A DNA stretch of 64,000 nt from Candidatus Pantoea bituminis (GCF_018842675.1 NZ_JAGTWO010000004.1:3410001-3474000), one strand, 5' to 3'; positions 19,133 through 29,769 are shown, counted from the stretch's first letter. Notes: generated by a model not told the origin, from the sequence alone. Numbers and translations are program-made.

Positions 19133-20889
19133 ATGAAAATTCCTTACATTCCTGAAGATGCGCCATTTAATGGCGACCAGAAGTATTGGCTGGCGGGCTT
19201 TCTCGCCGGTCTCCACTCCCGTCTGTTAGTGTTAGAAGATAAACAGCAGGTCGCAGCGGGTACTGGTGCAGCCGCGACAACTCAGCTGCATGTTCTGTAC
19301 GGTTCCCAAACCGGTAATGCAGAAGCGCTGGCACAAACTGCAGCTAAATCTGCACGCGCTAAAGGTTTGGTGCCGGTGGTTCAGGCATTGGGTGAAGTCG
19401 ATCTCGATGTGTTCGCGACAATGCGTCACGTGCTGATTGTTACCTCCACTTATGGTGAAGGTGAGATGCCAGATAACGCGCAGCTGTTTTGGAATGCAAT
19501 TTCTGCCAGCACCGCGCCGCGTCTGGAGCAGATGCATTTTGCCGTGTTGGCCATTGGCGATACTGGCTACGATGGTTTCTGCCAGGCCGGTAAATTTATC
19601 GATATGCGTCTTGAGCAGCTGGGTGCGAAGCGTGTCTATGATCGTATTGATTGTGACATCGACTACGAAGAGCCTTCTAACGAGTGGTTAAACAGCTCAA
19701 TGCCGCAGTTTGCGTCAAGTGCTGGCAGCAGCGGTACCGTGCTGGATAGCGCACCAGAAGCACCGGTCATTCCAGGTAGCAATAAATCCAACCCGTATGC
19801 CGCCGCGCTGGTTACCAATAAGCGTCTGTCAGGCGAACAATCCGCTAAGGACATCCGTCACTTCGAGTTTGATTTGACCGACAGCGGCCTGAAATATGAA
19901 GCGGGCGATGCGCTGGGTGTGATTCCTGTAAACGAACCTTCGCTGGTTAGCCTGCTGTTAACGCAGTTAAATGCGGATTACCAAACGCCTGTTTCCGGCT
20001 TCGACAGAAGCTTGGGCGATCTGCTGACTTATCAATTTGAGATTTCAGAGCCGTCGCGCAAACTCATTGAGTGGGTAGGACAAAATACCACTAACCAGGA
20101 ACTGCGCCACGTACTGCAACATGATGACAAAGATGCGTTGGGCGTTTGGTTGTGGGGCAAGGACACGTTAGATCTGCTGCAACTTGAACTGACACGTTCG
20201 CTATCAGTATCAGAATTTGTTGCCCTGCTGCGCCCTTTACAGCATCGCGCCTATTCCATCTCCTCCAGCTCCAAAGCGCATCCGAATCAGGTGCACTTAA
20301 CGATAGCTTCTGTGCGTTATCACAGCGGTGGACGTAATCGCAGCGGTGTTTGCTCAACCTACCTGGCCGAACGCGTCCGTCGTGGTGAAAAGCCAGCTAT
20401 CTTCATTTCGCCTAACAAAGCGTTTCGCGTACCGTCGAATACTAATGCGCCGCTGATCATGGTGGGTCCAGGTACCGGTATCGCGCCGTTCCGTGCTTTC
20501 CTGCAGGAACGTCAGGTTGCCGGTGCGCAGGGTAAAAACTGGTTATTCTTCGGCGATCAGCATCAGGAACATGACTTTATTTATCGTGAAGAGCTGACGG
20601 CATGGCAGGAAAGCGGCTTACTGACTCGTCTTGATCTGGCGTTTTCACGCGATCAAGACAAAAAGTCTATGTGCAAAGCCGTATGTTAGAGCAAGGTGCA
20701 GAGTTATACGCCTGGCTGCAGGAAGGTGCTTACTTCTACGTATGTGGCGATGCTTCGCGCATGGCCAAAGATGTGGACAGTGCGCTGTATGAAATCGTTC
20801 GTCAATATGGCGGACTTTCCAGCGAGCGTGCCGCTGATTACATCGATCAGTTGAAGAAAGAGAAGCGCTATCTGCGTGACGTTTATTAA
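19133..20889 (+). CDS. CysJ-like NADPH diflavin reductase next to GltB (frameshifted near the 3' end)
   Basis: Resembles the sulfite reductase flavoprotein alpha subunit throughout. Order: a short N-terminal segment, an FMN flavodoxin domain (YGSQTGNAEALA, STYGEGEMPDNA), an FAD-binding domain with RAYSISSS and GVCSTYLAERV, and an NADPH-binding domain (MVGPGTGIAPFRAFLQER, FFGDQHQEHDF, YVCGDASRMAKDV) ending in RYLRDVY as in CysJ. The frame breaks in the A5 run 20660-20664; one more A joins the two parts, giving 585 residues (CysJ 599). No cysI or cysH is nearby. It lies 183 bp after gltB, where gltD would be, so it may supply electrons to that enzyme. It could instead be a moved cysJ paralogue for another acceptor. 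Confidence 0.88.
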
Positions 20890-20913
20890 TCGTCACCGCG
20901 ATGACTAGCGAAT

Positions 20914-20951
20914 AAAAAATCCGGGTAACGTGCGCGTTCCCGGATTTTTTT
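20914..20951. terminator. Bidirectional terminator between the diflavin reductase and sspB
   Basis: AAAAAATCCGGG and CCCGGATTTTTT form a perfect 12 bp stem around a 13 nt loop. The A-tract on one side and T-tract on the other make it work for both converging transcripts. Confidence 0.9.
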
Positions 20952-21022
20952 GCCGTTATTAATTATCTTTAGCGCAAAAAAAGCCCATCAGCGAGTGACA
21001 GGCATTTATCATATTGCTTTGC

Positions 21023-21508
21023 TTACTTCACTACACGCAGTGAAGGTCTACCACCACGCGGCGGCGGCTCATCATCAGGCGGCGTTTCATTATCGTTGGC
21101 ATCATCAGGACGATCACCATCAATCACTGACATCACAGTCTCTTCCTGCGCTTCTGACTCTTCCGGTGCGGAATGTTCGTAAGCGGGTTCAGGTTCGAAC
21201 ATGGTGCCTGCGCCGTTTTCACGGGCATAAATAGCCAGAATTGCCACCATTGGCACGTTTACCTGACGTGGAACGCCACCAAAACGTGCATTAAATGACA
21301 CCTGATCATTGGCCAGATCCAAGTTACCGACTGCACGCGGCGCGATGTTCAAGACAATCTGTCCATCACGCGCATACTCTAACGGAACCTGCACACCGGG
21401 CAAATTGATGTCGACCACCAAATGCGGCGTTAACTGGTTATCGAGCAACCAATCATAGAAAGCACGTAACAGATAGGGACGACGTGCAGTGAGTTGCGAC
21501 ATTTCCAT
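21023..21508 (-). CDS. sspB: ClpXP adaptor SspB
   Basis: SspB delivers ssrA-tagged stalled peptides and N-RseA to ClpXP. The N-terminal substrate-binding domain (RRPYLLRAFYDWLLDN near the start) is followed by an acidic, flexible linker and the short ClpX-binding tail GGRPSLRVVK at the extreme C-terminus. The length of 161 residues is usual. It starts 3 bp after sspA and is surely co-transcribed with it. Confidence 0.96.
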   Translation of the reverse strand: MEMSQLTARRPYLLRAFYDWLLDNQLTPHLVVDINLPGVQVPLEYARDGQIVLNIAPRAVGNLDLANDQVSFNARFGGVPRQVNVPMVAILAIYARENGAGTMFEPEPAYEHSAPEESEAQEETVMSVIDGDRPDDANDNETPPDDEPPPRGGRPSLRVVK

Positions 21509-21511
21509 AAA

Positions 21512-22153
21512 TTAGCCCCGGACTTGCAGGCGCATTTCACGTTCGGCTTCAGTCAATGAAGCAAGGAAAGAGTCACGCTCAAATACGCGATTCATGTAGC
21601 CTTTCAGATCTTTAGAACCTGAACCAATCAGATCGATACCCATTGAAGGTAAACGCCACAGCAAAGGAGCCAGGTAGCAATCAACCAGGCTGAACTCCTC
21701 GCTCATGAAGAACGGCGTACGTCCAAACAACGGTGCAATGGCCAGCAACTCTTCACGCAACTGCTTACGTGCTGCTTCAGCTTCCTGACCGCTGCTGTTC
21801 TCAACCTTTCTCATCAGGCTGTACCAGTCCTGCTCGATGCGATGCATCATCAGGCGGCTTTCACCACGCGCAACCGGATAAACCGGCATCAACGGTGGAT
21901 GTGGAAAACGCTCATCAAGATATTCCATGATGATACGTGATTCATAAAGCGTCAGTTCACGATCTACCAGCGTCGGCACGGTGCGATACGGGTTGAGGTC
22001 AATCAGATCCTGCGGCAGGTTATCCATTTCGACCTGCTCGATCTCTACGCTGACACCCTTCTCCGCCAGGACAATACGTACCTGATGGCTGAAAATGTCA
22101 GTAGGACCAGAAAACAGCGTCATTACCGAACGTTTGTTGGCAGCGACAGCCAT
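21512..22153 (-). CDS. sspA: Stringent starvation protein A
   Basis: SspA is a glutathione-S-transferase-fold protein without GST activity that binds RNA polymerase and sigma-70 and affects H-NS levels and stress survival. 213 residues with the typical N-terminus MAVAANKRSVMTLFSGPTD and motif LIDLNPYRTVPTLVDRELT. I chose the Met at 22153 rather than one four codons upstream: TTGGAGG lies just before it and E. coli SspA starts there. Confidence 0.96.
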   Translation of the reverse strand: MAVAANKRSVMTLFSGPTDIFSHQVRIVLAEKGVSVEIEQVEMDNLPQDLIDLNPYRTVPTLVDRELTLYESRIIMEYLDERFPHPPLMPVYPVARGESRLMMHRIEQDWYSLMRKVENSSGQEAEAARKQLREELLAIAPLFGRTPFFMSEEFSLVDCYLAPLLWRLPSMGIDLIGSGSKDLKGYMNRVFERDSFLASLTEAEREMRLQVRG

Positions 22154-22483
22154 GAAAACCTCCAAGTTTGTTCACAAAAAGTTACTGCGAATAGCCAACC
22201 ACTCGGCGACTCACCTGCTTATAGATCTCGCACGCAGCCCGCGTTAGCAGCGTCGACTGACGTCCCGACCGAGGGAAAGCGCATAACGCGCCGGCTCAGC
22301 GGGCGCAAAGTGACACAGAGTTTACCAGATTTTAGGCAGCTTGTGGGCGAGGAATGAATTTTTGAGGGTATTTTGCGAGCAGCGTGGGCGTTTTAGACAC
22401 TATTTGATGAAAAAAGCCCAAAAATAAAAAACCCGCCGAAGCGGGTTTTTTGAGCCAATTGACGTTGCCGAAGCAACAAACAA
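22154..22483. other. Intergenic region between sspA and rpsI
   Basis: 330 bp without a gene. The right part (22426-22451) holds the rpsI terminator; the left part, read leftward, should hold the sspA promoter. I recognise nothing else in it. Confidence 0.6.
22426..22451 (-). terminator. Terminator of the rplM-rpsI operon
   Basis: AAAAAACCCGC, loop CGAA and GCGGGTTTTTT form a perfect stem of 11 bp; read leftward it gives GC-stem plus U-tract 33 bp after the rpsI stop. Confidence 0.9.
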
Positions 22484-23368
<885 letters not shown>

Positions 23369-23547
23369 TTAAGTAAACGATTGAGGCTCACACGACCATT
23401 TTGACCAGCAAGCCACCCCTTCGGATAGAGTTACTGGAACACAGAGGATTTGGGAAAAAATCCTTTGCTGTAACGTGGGGTCGCAAGATTATAGAGAAGT
23501 CGATTACAAAAATCGAACCCTATTTCACCATTTCCCCACTTTATTGC

Positions 23548-24674
23548 TCAAGGTAGATGCTTAAGGCGAAGATATTCCTCGCTCTGCATTTCCTGCAATC
23601 GCGACAGGCAACGCTGATACTCAAACTTCAGACGTGAACCTTGGTAGATTTCAAACAGCGAGGCTTCTGCCGCAACCACTAATTTGACATGGCGCTCATA
23701 AAATTCATCGACCAGCGCCAGAAAGCGGCGCGCCTGATCTTCGGTTTTATAGATCATCACCGGCACATCATACAGCAACACACTGTGAAAACGGCGCGAC
23801 AACTCAATGTAGTCATGTTGGCTACGCCCTTCGCCACATAGCGTCAGGAAATCGATAGCTAATACGCCTTCGCTAACGCCCAACGTTGCCATACTGCGAT
23901 GGTTGATTTCCAGGACCGGCGCCGCTTCCCGTTTGCTGCCCGACAACGCCAGGAACATCTGTTCCATCTCTTTGTGGGTTTGGTCATTCAAGGGGAACTT
24001 CCACAAATGCGCAGACGTTAAGGTGCGCAAGCGATAATCGATACCCGCATCCACATTCATCACATCGCAATGCTTTTTGATCTGCTCAATAGCGGGCAGG
24101 AAACGGGCACGTTGCAGGCCATTACGATACAGATTGTCAGGCGGGATGTTAGAGGTGGCAACCAATGCAATGCCGCGCTCAAACAGCGCTTCCATCAACG
24201 TACCCAGCAGCATGGCATCGGTAATATCGGAAACAAAAAACTCGTCGAAGCAGAGGATATCGGTTTCAGCTTTGAAACGATCGGCGATGATAAGTAACGG
24301 ATCGCTTTGGCCTTGCAGGGCCGTTAATTCTTCATGTACCCGCAACATAAATCGGTGGAAGTGCAAACGCAGTTTGCGATCGCCAGGAATAGACTGAAAA
24401 ACAAATCCATGACCCAGGTTTTACCGCGCCCCACGCCGCCCCACATATACAGACCTCGTACCGGCGGTTGCACTTCACTTTTCTCTTTACCTATCAGTTT
24501 TGACAGGCGACCAAACAGGCCCTGAGCAGATGGCGCAGCGCTATTCTTACGTGCTATTAATCCTTGCTGGAGCACGTCTAATCGGGTGATAGCGTCGCGT
24601 TGGACATCATCGGGCTTAAACTCGCCTTGCGATAACGCTTGCTCATAGCGTGCAAGCGGAGATGAAGTTTGCAT
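23548..24674 (-). CDS. zapE: Cell division ATPase ZapE (frameshifted in this sequence)
   Basis: ZapE is an AFG1-like P-loop ATPase that interacts with FtsZ during constriction. The Walker A region GGVGRGKTWVMDLFF is at about residue 68-82 and Walker B ILCFDEFFV about 115-140. The frame breaks just after Walker A at the A5 run 24397-24401 (T5 on the coding strand); one more base restores DLFFQSIPGDRKLRLHFHRF and 375 residues as in E. coli (YhcM). The ATG at 24672-24674 was chosen over upstream codons because MQTSSPLARYEQAL is the family start. Confidence 0.93.
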
Positions 24675-24850
24675 TGTTCTCTCACAGTCCCTGAAATTTG
24701 TCTTATTCACACAGCAGTTGTCGAAAAAAGGCCACTCTACACTAAGCGATGCCGCTCCAGAGTTCCACATCCATAAGATTAACGGGTATAGTGACTATTA
24801 TGGAAAGGTGCAATGCCCTACGGAACAACGGAAATTACACGGGAGTCATT

Positions 24851-25252
24851 ATGACCTGGGAATACGGGCTAATTGGTTTAGTGGTAGGCATTATTGTCGG
24901 CGCGGTTGCAATGCGTTTTGGCAACAAAAAATTGCGTGAGCAACGCAGCATGCAGTACGAACTGGAAAAGACCAAAGCGGAGCTTTCGGACTACCGCGAA
25001 GAGCTAACCAACCACTTCGCTCAAAGCGCGGAGTTACTGGATAATATGGCGCGCGATTACCGCCAGCTGTATCAACACATGGCAAAAGGCTCCAATGACC
25101 TGCTGCCAAATCTGCCAGGCGAGAAAAACCCTTTTGCTTATCAGCTGACTGAAGCGGAAGCCGATAATGATCAAGCGCCTGTTCAGATGCCGCGTGATTA
25201 TTCGGAAGGTGCTTCCGGCCTGTTGCGTGGCGAACGAGCAGCACGCGATTAA
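24851..25252 (+). CDS. zapG: Cell-envelope division protein ZapG (YhcB)
   Basis: A 133-residue bitopic inner-membrane protein: one N-terminal helix (WEYGLIGLVVGIIVGAVAM), then a coiled coil and a C-terminal segment with the conserved NDQAPVQMPRDYSEGASGLL. YhcB links cell division, elongation and envelope synthesis. It is divergent from zapE, as in E. coli. I placed the start at MTWEY, since GGGAGTC precedes it. Confidence 0.94.
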   Translation: MTWEYGLIGLVVGIIVGAVAMRFGNKKLREQRSMQYELEKTKAELSDYREELTNHFAQSAELLDNMARDYRQLYQHMAKGSNDLLPNLPGEKNPFAYQLTEAEADNDQAPVQMPRDYSEGASGLLRGERAARD

Positions 25253-25362
25253 TCATTTTGGGGCGCAGCGAGTCTGCGCCCTTTGTTTTTACGAACCCTG
25301 ACCTCAAACGACTGTCACACTCTTTTATTCCCCCCACTTTTTGCAGCGAGAGCGTTGTAGCA

Positions 25363-26736
25363 ATGAAAAAACAAGCACGACTGTTTAGCGCATTAGCCTT
25401 GAGTATTGGGATGAGTCTTGCCGCCGCGCCTGGCGCGATGGCGACGCTGCCAGCACAAATCCAAGGTCAGCCGCTTCCAAGCCTGGCCCCAATGCTGGAA
25501 AAAGTGTTGCCAGCTGTGGTTAGCGTTCATGTTGAAGGCACTGAATCTGCTGCACAAACGCAGGAGATTCCCGAACCGTTAAAACGTTTCTTTGGCCAGA
25601 TGCCGGGTGGCAATAATCAGCCGCAGCCGTTTGAAGGACTGGGTTCGGGTGTGATTATTGATGCCGCAAAAGGCTACGTGCTAACGAACAATCACGTGGT
25701 GAATGGCGCAGACAAAATCAATGTCCAACTGGGCGATGGCAGCGAATATGACGCCAAGCTGATCGGCCATGATGAGCAGACTGATATTGCACTCATCCAG
25801 ATCGAAGGCGCAAAAAATCTGACGCAGGTGAAAATTGCCGACTCAGATCAGCTCAAAGTGGGTGATTTTGCCGTGGCCATTGGCAACCCGTTTGGCCTTG
25901 GTCAAACCGCAACCTCCGGGATTATTTCTGCGCTGGGCCGTAGCGGCTTAAACCTTGAAGGGCTGGAGAACTTTATCCAAACCGACGCAGCCATTAACCG
26001 CGGCAACTCTGGCGGCGCGCTGGTCAATCTCAATGGTGAACTGATCGGTATCAACACCGCTATTTTGGCATCAAGCGGTGGCAATATCGGTATTGGTTTC
26101 GCGATTCCAAGCGACATGGCGATGAATCTGGCGCAGCAGCTGATCAAATTCGGTGAAGTGAAGCGCGGCCAGTTAGGCATCAAAGGCACAGAAATGACCG
26201 CCGATATGGCGAAAGCATTTAACGTTGATGCACAACGCGGTGCCTTTGTTTCTGAAGTGCTGCCGCAGTCAGCAGCGCAGAAAGCGGGGCTTAAATCTGG
26301 GGATATCATCACTTCAGTGAATGATAAACCGATTACCAGCTTCGCTGAATTGCGCGTCAAAATTGGCACCACCGCACCGGGCGAACAGGTGAAGTTAGGA
26401 CTGCTGCGTGAAGGCAAGCCAATTACGGTTAACGTAACGCTTGAGCAAAGCGCGCAGAGTACCGCCAGCGCACAACTGATGTCGCCAGCCTTACAAGGCG
26501 CTACGTTGAGCGACGGCCAGACCAAAACCGGTGATAAAGGCGTTAAAGTCGATACCATCGAAAAAGGTACACCTGCCGAGCAGGTTGGTCTGCAGAAAGA
26601 GGATGTGATTGTTGGCGTTAACCGCAATCGCACGCAATCTATCGCAGAAATGCGCAAGGTACTGGAAGGTAAACCTCCAGTACTGGCTCTGAATGTGGTA
26701 CGTGGCGATGAAAATATCTATCTGCTTTTAAGATAA
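25363..26736 (+). CDS. degQ: Periplasmic serine endoprotease DegQ
   Basis: An HtrA protease that degrades misfolded periplasmic proteins. A Sec signal peptide (cleavage near AMA, residue 27) precedes the trypsin-like domain with the catalytic triad His (TNNHVVNGAD), Asp (DEQTDIALIQ) and Ser (RGNSGGAL), followed by two PDZ domains (from about residue 285 and 385). At 457 residues it matches DegQ rather than the longer DegP. An upstream in-frame Met at 25258 is rejected because the signal peptide must be N-terminal. The stop codon lies inside a short tandem repeat. Confidence 0.95.
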   Translation: MKKQARLFSALALSIGMSLAAAPGAMATLPAQIQGQPLPSLAPMLEKVLPAVVSVHVEGTESAAQTQEIPEPLKRFFGQMPGGNNQPQPFEGLGSGVIIDAAKGYVLTNNHVVNGADKINVQLGDGSEYDAKLIGHDEQTDIALIQIEGAKNLTQVKIADSDQLKVGDFAVAIGNPFGLGQTATSGIISALGRSGLNLEGLENFIQTDAAINRGNSGGALVNLNGELIGINTAILASSGGNIGIGFAIPSDMAMNLAQQLIKFGEVKRGQLGIKGTEMTADMAKAFNVDAQRGAFVSEVLPQSAAQKAGLKSGDIITSVNDKPITSFAELRVKIGTTAPGEQVKLGLLREGKPITVNVTLEQSAQSTASAQLMSPALQGATLSDGQTKTGDKGVKVDTIEKGTPAEQVGLQKEDVIVGVNRNRTQSIAEMRKVLEGKPPVLALNVVRGDENIYLLLR

Positions 26737-26768
26737 GCGGCTTTTAAGGTAAGTCGCTTTTAAGACAA
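26724..26768. repeat. Three-copy 16 bp tandem repeat at the degQ stop codon
   Basis: GCTTTTAAG followed by a two-base variable part and AA appears at 26724, 26740 and 26756, exactly 16 bp apart. The first copy encodes the last codons and the stop of degQ; the other two lie just downstream. Confidence 0.7.
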
Positions 26769-26799
26769 ACCGGCCTGTTGAGATAGATAAACCCTCTAC

Positions 26800-26833
26800 T
26801 GCGGCGGACACAAGCACGTGTGTGTCCGCCGCA
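26800..26833. repeat. Strong hairpin between degQ and degS
   Basis: TGCGGCGGACACA and TGTGTCCGCCGCA are perfect 13 bp complementary arms around an 8 nt loop. No T-tract follows on either strand. It lies 46 bp upstream of the degS start, so it could insulate degS from degQ transcription or stabilise a processed end. Confidence 0.75.
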
Positions 26834-26878
26834 CTCATGTTATTCTCCCCAGCGATCTCCCTGGCGTGATTTAACACC

Positions 26879-27940
26879 ATGTTTCTTAAACTTTTGCGTT
26901 CGGTTGTGTTGGGCCTGATTGTTGCGGGTATTTTACTTGCGGCCTTGCCTGCACTGCGCATGGGCAGCGAAGCCCTGCACATCCAAGATAACAGCAATGA
27001 CGAAACACCCTTTAGTTTCAATCAAGGGGTGCGCCGCGCCGTGCCTGCGGTAGTGAATGTTTATAACCGCAGCGCGCACGGTAATAACAATCGTGGCATT
27101 ACTACGCTGGGTTCTGGCGTAATCATGAACGCAAAAGGCTACATCCTCACCAATAAACACGTTATCAATAACGCGGATCAAATTATTGTCGCGTTACAAG
27201 ATGGCCGTTTTTTCGAAGCCACCTTGGTAGGTTCCGATGCAATGACCGATTTAGCGGTGCTAAAAATTACCGCTTCCGGCCTGCCGGTAATTCCAATTAA
27301 TTCGCAACGTATTGCGCACATTGGCGACGTGGTGATGGCGATTGGTAACCCCTACAATCTCGGTCAAACCGTGACCCAAGGCATTATCAGCGCAACCGGC
27401 CGCGTGGGCTTGAGTTCATCCGGGCGGCAAAACTTTCTGCAAACGGATGCCTCAATCAACCAAGGTAACTCCGGCGGCGCACTGATTAATTCGCTGGGCG
27501 AGTTAATGGGCATCAATACCTTAACGTTCGACAAAAGTAACGATGGTGAAACGCCGGAAGGGATTGGTTTCGCCATTCCCACCGCGTTGGCGTCAAAAAT
27601 CATGGATAAACTGATCCGCGATGGTCGTGTGATTCGTGGTTATATCGGGATTACAGGCCGTGAATTGCCGCCGCTACATGGTCAGGGCAGTAATCTGGAT
27701 CGCGTACAAGGCATTATTGTCAGCGTGGTGACGCCAGATGGGCCGGCAGACAAAGGCGGCATTCAGGTCAATGATGTGTTGTTGAGTGTGAATAATAAAC
27801 CGGCCATTTCCGCACAGGAAACCATGGATCAGGTGGCGGAGATTCGCCCGGGTTCAGTAATAGACGTGCAGGTTTTACGTAACGATCAGAAATTAACGCT
27901 GCCGGTGACCATTCAGGAATTCCCAGACAACAGCCAGTAA
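26879..27940 (+). CDS. degS: Site-1 protease DegS, envelope stress sensor
   Basis: DegS senses unassembled porin C-termini through its PDZ domain and cleaves RseA, starting the sigma-E response. 353 residues: an N-terminal membrane anchor (about 5-25), a protease domain with His (TNKHVINNAD), Asp (DAMTDLAVLK) and Ser (QGNSGGAL), and one PDZ domain from about residue 255. A single PDZ and an uncleaved anchor set it apart from DegQ. It is followed here by convergent epmA rather than by the E. coli neighbours. Confidence 0.95.
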   Translation: MFLKLLRSVVLGLIVAGILLAALPALRMGSEALHIQDNSNDETPFSFNQGVRRAVPAVVNVYNRSAHGNNNRGITTLGSGVIMNAKGYILTNKHVINNADQIIVALQDGRFFEATLVGSDAMTDLAVLKITASGLPVIPINSQRIAHIGDVVMAIGNPYNLGQTVTQGIISATGRVGLSSSGRQNFLQTDASINQGNSGGALINSLGELMGINTLTFDKSNDGETPEGIGFAIPTALASKIMDKLIRDGRVIRGYIGITGRELPPLHGQGSNLDRVQGIIVSVVTPDGPADKGGIQVNDVLLSVNNKPAISAQETMDQVAEIRPGSVIDVQVLRNDQKLTLPVTIQEFPDNSQ

Positions 27941-28036
27941 CGTTGTTATCTGTCGCTCACAATTCAATGATAAGTCAGGGATGACATATCAAATCACCTA
28001 CATCCTTGTAGGAGCCGCGTTTTTACCTGCCTTTTT

Positions 28037-28070
28037 CAGTGCGCATCGCATCGGGAACAGCTGCGCACTG
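28037..28070. repeat. Inverted repeat between the ends of degS and epmA
   Basis: CAGTGCGCA and TGCGCACTG are perfect 9 bp arms with a 16 nt spacer in the 148 bp gap between the convergent genes. There is no proper U-tract on either side, so termination function is uncertain. Confidence 0.5.
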
Positions 28071-28088
28071 CCGCATGAGATAAAGCCT

Positions 28089-29066
28089 TTAGCAACGATC
28101 GACTGGAAAAGCGATCACTTCATTCAGCGACTGCGCTTTCAGAGCCAGCATAATTAATCGATCAACACCCAGTGCAACGCCAGAGCAAGCAGGCATACCA
28201 TGCGCCAACGCGTCTAACAAATTGGTATCGATAGGATGTTGCGGTAAGCCTCGCGCGGCACGCCGGCGGTTATCTTGTTCGAAGCGCTGACGCTGCTCAC
28301 GGCTGTCGGTCAGCTCACGGAAACCGTTCGCCAGCTCAATGCCTTTGTAATAGACCTCGAAGCGCTCTGCTACACGGTGATCTTCCGTGCTGATTTCTGC
28401 TAATGCTGCCTGGCTGGCAGGGAAGTGATAAACAAAGCAGGGTTTATCCTGTCCGATTTTTGGCTCAACGCCCAGCATAAACAGCAGCATCAGCAGCGTA
28501 TCGCGATCGTCTTCTGCACGCGCTAATTCGCCCTCGCCCAGCTTCTCTGCAACTTCACGCAGTTGCGCTTTATCGGCTGAAAGCGGATCAATTTCAAGAT
28601 GACGAATAAACGCCTGCTGATAAGAAAGTGATTCAGCGCTGTCGCACTCCAGCACTTGCTGCATCAGGTCGTCAACTTCATTCATCAGCCGGTACATATC
28701 ATAGTGTGGGCGATACCACTCCAGCATGGTGAATTCTGGATTGTGATGGCGTCCCGCTTCTTCATTACGAAAGCTGCGGCTCATTTGGTAGATCGGACCG
28801 CTTCCCGCTGCCAGCAGGCGTTTCATATGATATTCCGGGCTGGTCATCAACCAAAGATCGCGCCCTTGCGCCGCGCCGGGCCCGACAAATCGTGTCTGGA
28901 AAGGCACCAGATGGATATCGGTAATCGTGGCTTGGCTCATGGCAGGCGTATCAACTTCTAATACGCCGCGATCGGCAAAGAAACGCCGTATTTCCGCTAA
29001 GATAGCGGCGCGTTTCAACAAATTGGCAATGGATGCGCTAGGTTGCCAGCTTGCCGTTTCGCTCAT
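28089..29066 (-). CDS. epmA: EF-P lysine ligase EpmA (YjeA, PoxA, GenX)
   Basis: EpmA is a truncated lysyl-tRNA synthetase homologue that attaches (R)-beta-lysine to Lys34 of EF-P. 325 residues, all catalytic domain, no tRNA anticodon domain. Class II motif 2 ([21 protein letters not shown]) and motif 3 ([13 protein letters not shown]) are intact. The Met at 29066 was chosen because AGGAGTCATCACC precedes it and [10 protein letters not shown] is the family start. The substrate gene efp and the aminomutase epmB are 1.1-2.7 kb away. Confidence 0.96.
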   Translation of the reverse strand: MSETASWQPSASIANLLKRAAILAEIRRFFADRGVLEVDTPAMSQATITDIHLVPFQTRFVGPGAAQGRDLWLMTSPEYHMKRLLAAGSGPIYQMSRSFRNEEAGRHHNPEFTMLEWYRPHYDMYRLMNEVDDLMQQVLECDSAESLSYQQAFIRHLEIDPLSADKAQLREVAEKLGEGELARAEDDRDTLLMLLFMLGVEPKIGQDKPCFVYHFPASQAALAEISTEDHRVAERFEVYYKGIELANGFRELTDSREQRQRFEQDNRRRAARGLPQHPIDTNLLDALAHGMPACSGVALGVDRLIMLALKAQSLNEVIAFPVDRC

Positions 29067-29200
29067 GGTGATGACTCCTGATACAAATAAGGGAGGGAAG
29101 TCTACCCGCATTGCCTGCGGCAAACAATCTCATGCCGAAGCGGGAAAAAATATCGGCAGCTCTTCTATACTTAAGCAGTTAAATCACAAAGGAATCGCAC

Positions 29201-29728
29201 ATGTCACCATGGAAAACTCTCGTCGCCAGCCTCAGCGCTTTTCTCTCCGTAGCCTGCAGCACCACGCCGCCGAAGAATGTTACCGTTATCGAAAACTTTG
29301 ATAGTCAGCGTTATCTCGGTAAATGGTATGAAATCGCCAGATTAGATCATCGGTTCGAGCGTGGGCTTGAGCAGGTCACAGCAAACTACAGCCCGCGAGA
29401 AGATGGCGGCTTGAAGGTCGTAAACCGCGGCTTTAACGCCCAGAAACAACGCTGGCAGGAAAGTGTAGGTAAAGCCTACTTTACTGGCGACAAGCAGCGA
29501 GCCGCGCTGAAAGTCTCTTTCTTTGGCCCGTTCTATGGCGGATATAACGTTATCGCGCTTGACCCGGAATACCGTTATGCACTGATATGCGGCCCGAATC
29601 GTCACTATTTATGGATTTTGTCTCGAACGCCTCAGCTTGAGCCAGCCGTTAAACAGAAATTGGTTGAGCAGGCGCGTCAGGCCGGTTTCCCGGTAGAGGA
29701 ATTGATCTGGGTGAAACAAGGTAGCTAA
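29201..29728 (+). CDS. blc: Outer-membrane lipocalin Blc
   Basis: A bacterial lipocalin anchored in the outer membrane, thought to bind lysophospholipids. The lipobox LSVAC places the lipidated Cys at about residue 20; the lipocalin signature GKWYEIARLDHRFERG follows, and GFFGPFYGGYNVIAL-type and YALICGP core motifs are present. 175 residues, close to the 177 of E. coli. In E. coli blc lies next to ampC and ecn genes; here the ecn genes are kept and ampC is missing. Confidence 0.93.
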   Translation: MSPWKTLVASLSAFLSVACSTTPPKNVTVIENFDSQRYLGKWYEIARLDHRFERGLEQVTANYSPREDGGLKVVNRGFNAQKQRWQESVGKAYFTGDKQRAALKVSFFGPFYGGYNVIALDPEYRYALICGPNRHYLWILSRTPQLEPAVKQKLVEQARQAGFPVEELIWVKQGS

Positions 29729-29734
29729 GAAAAT

Positions 29735-29763
29735 CCGGTACGAAACGCGCTGTTTCGCACCGG
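29735..29763. terminator. Hairpin between blc and ecnB
   Basis: CCGGT-a-CGAAAC and GTTTCG-c-ACCGG pair over 11 bp with one A-C mismatch and a 5 nt loop. Read leftward it is followed by ATTTTC, so it may end ecnB transcripts; toward blc there is no U-tract. Confidence 0.55.
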
Positions 29764-29769
29764 TTAGAA

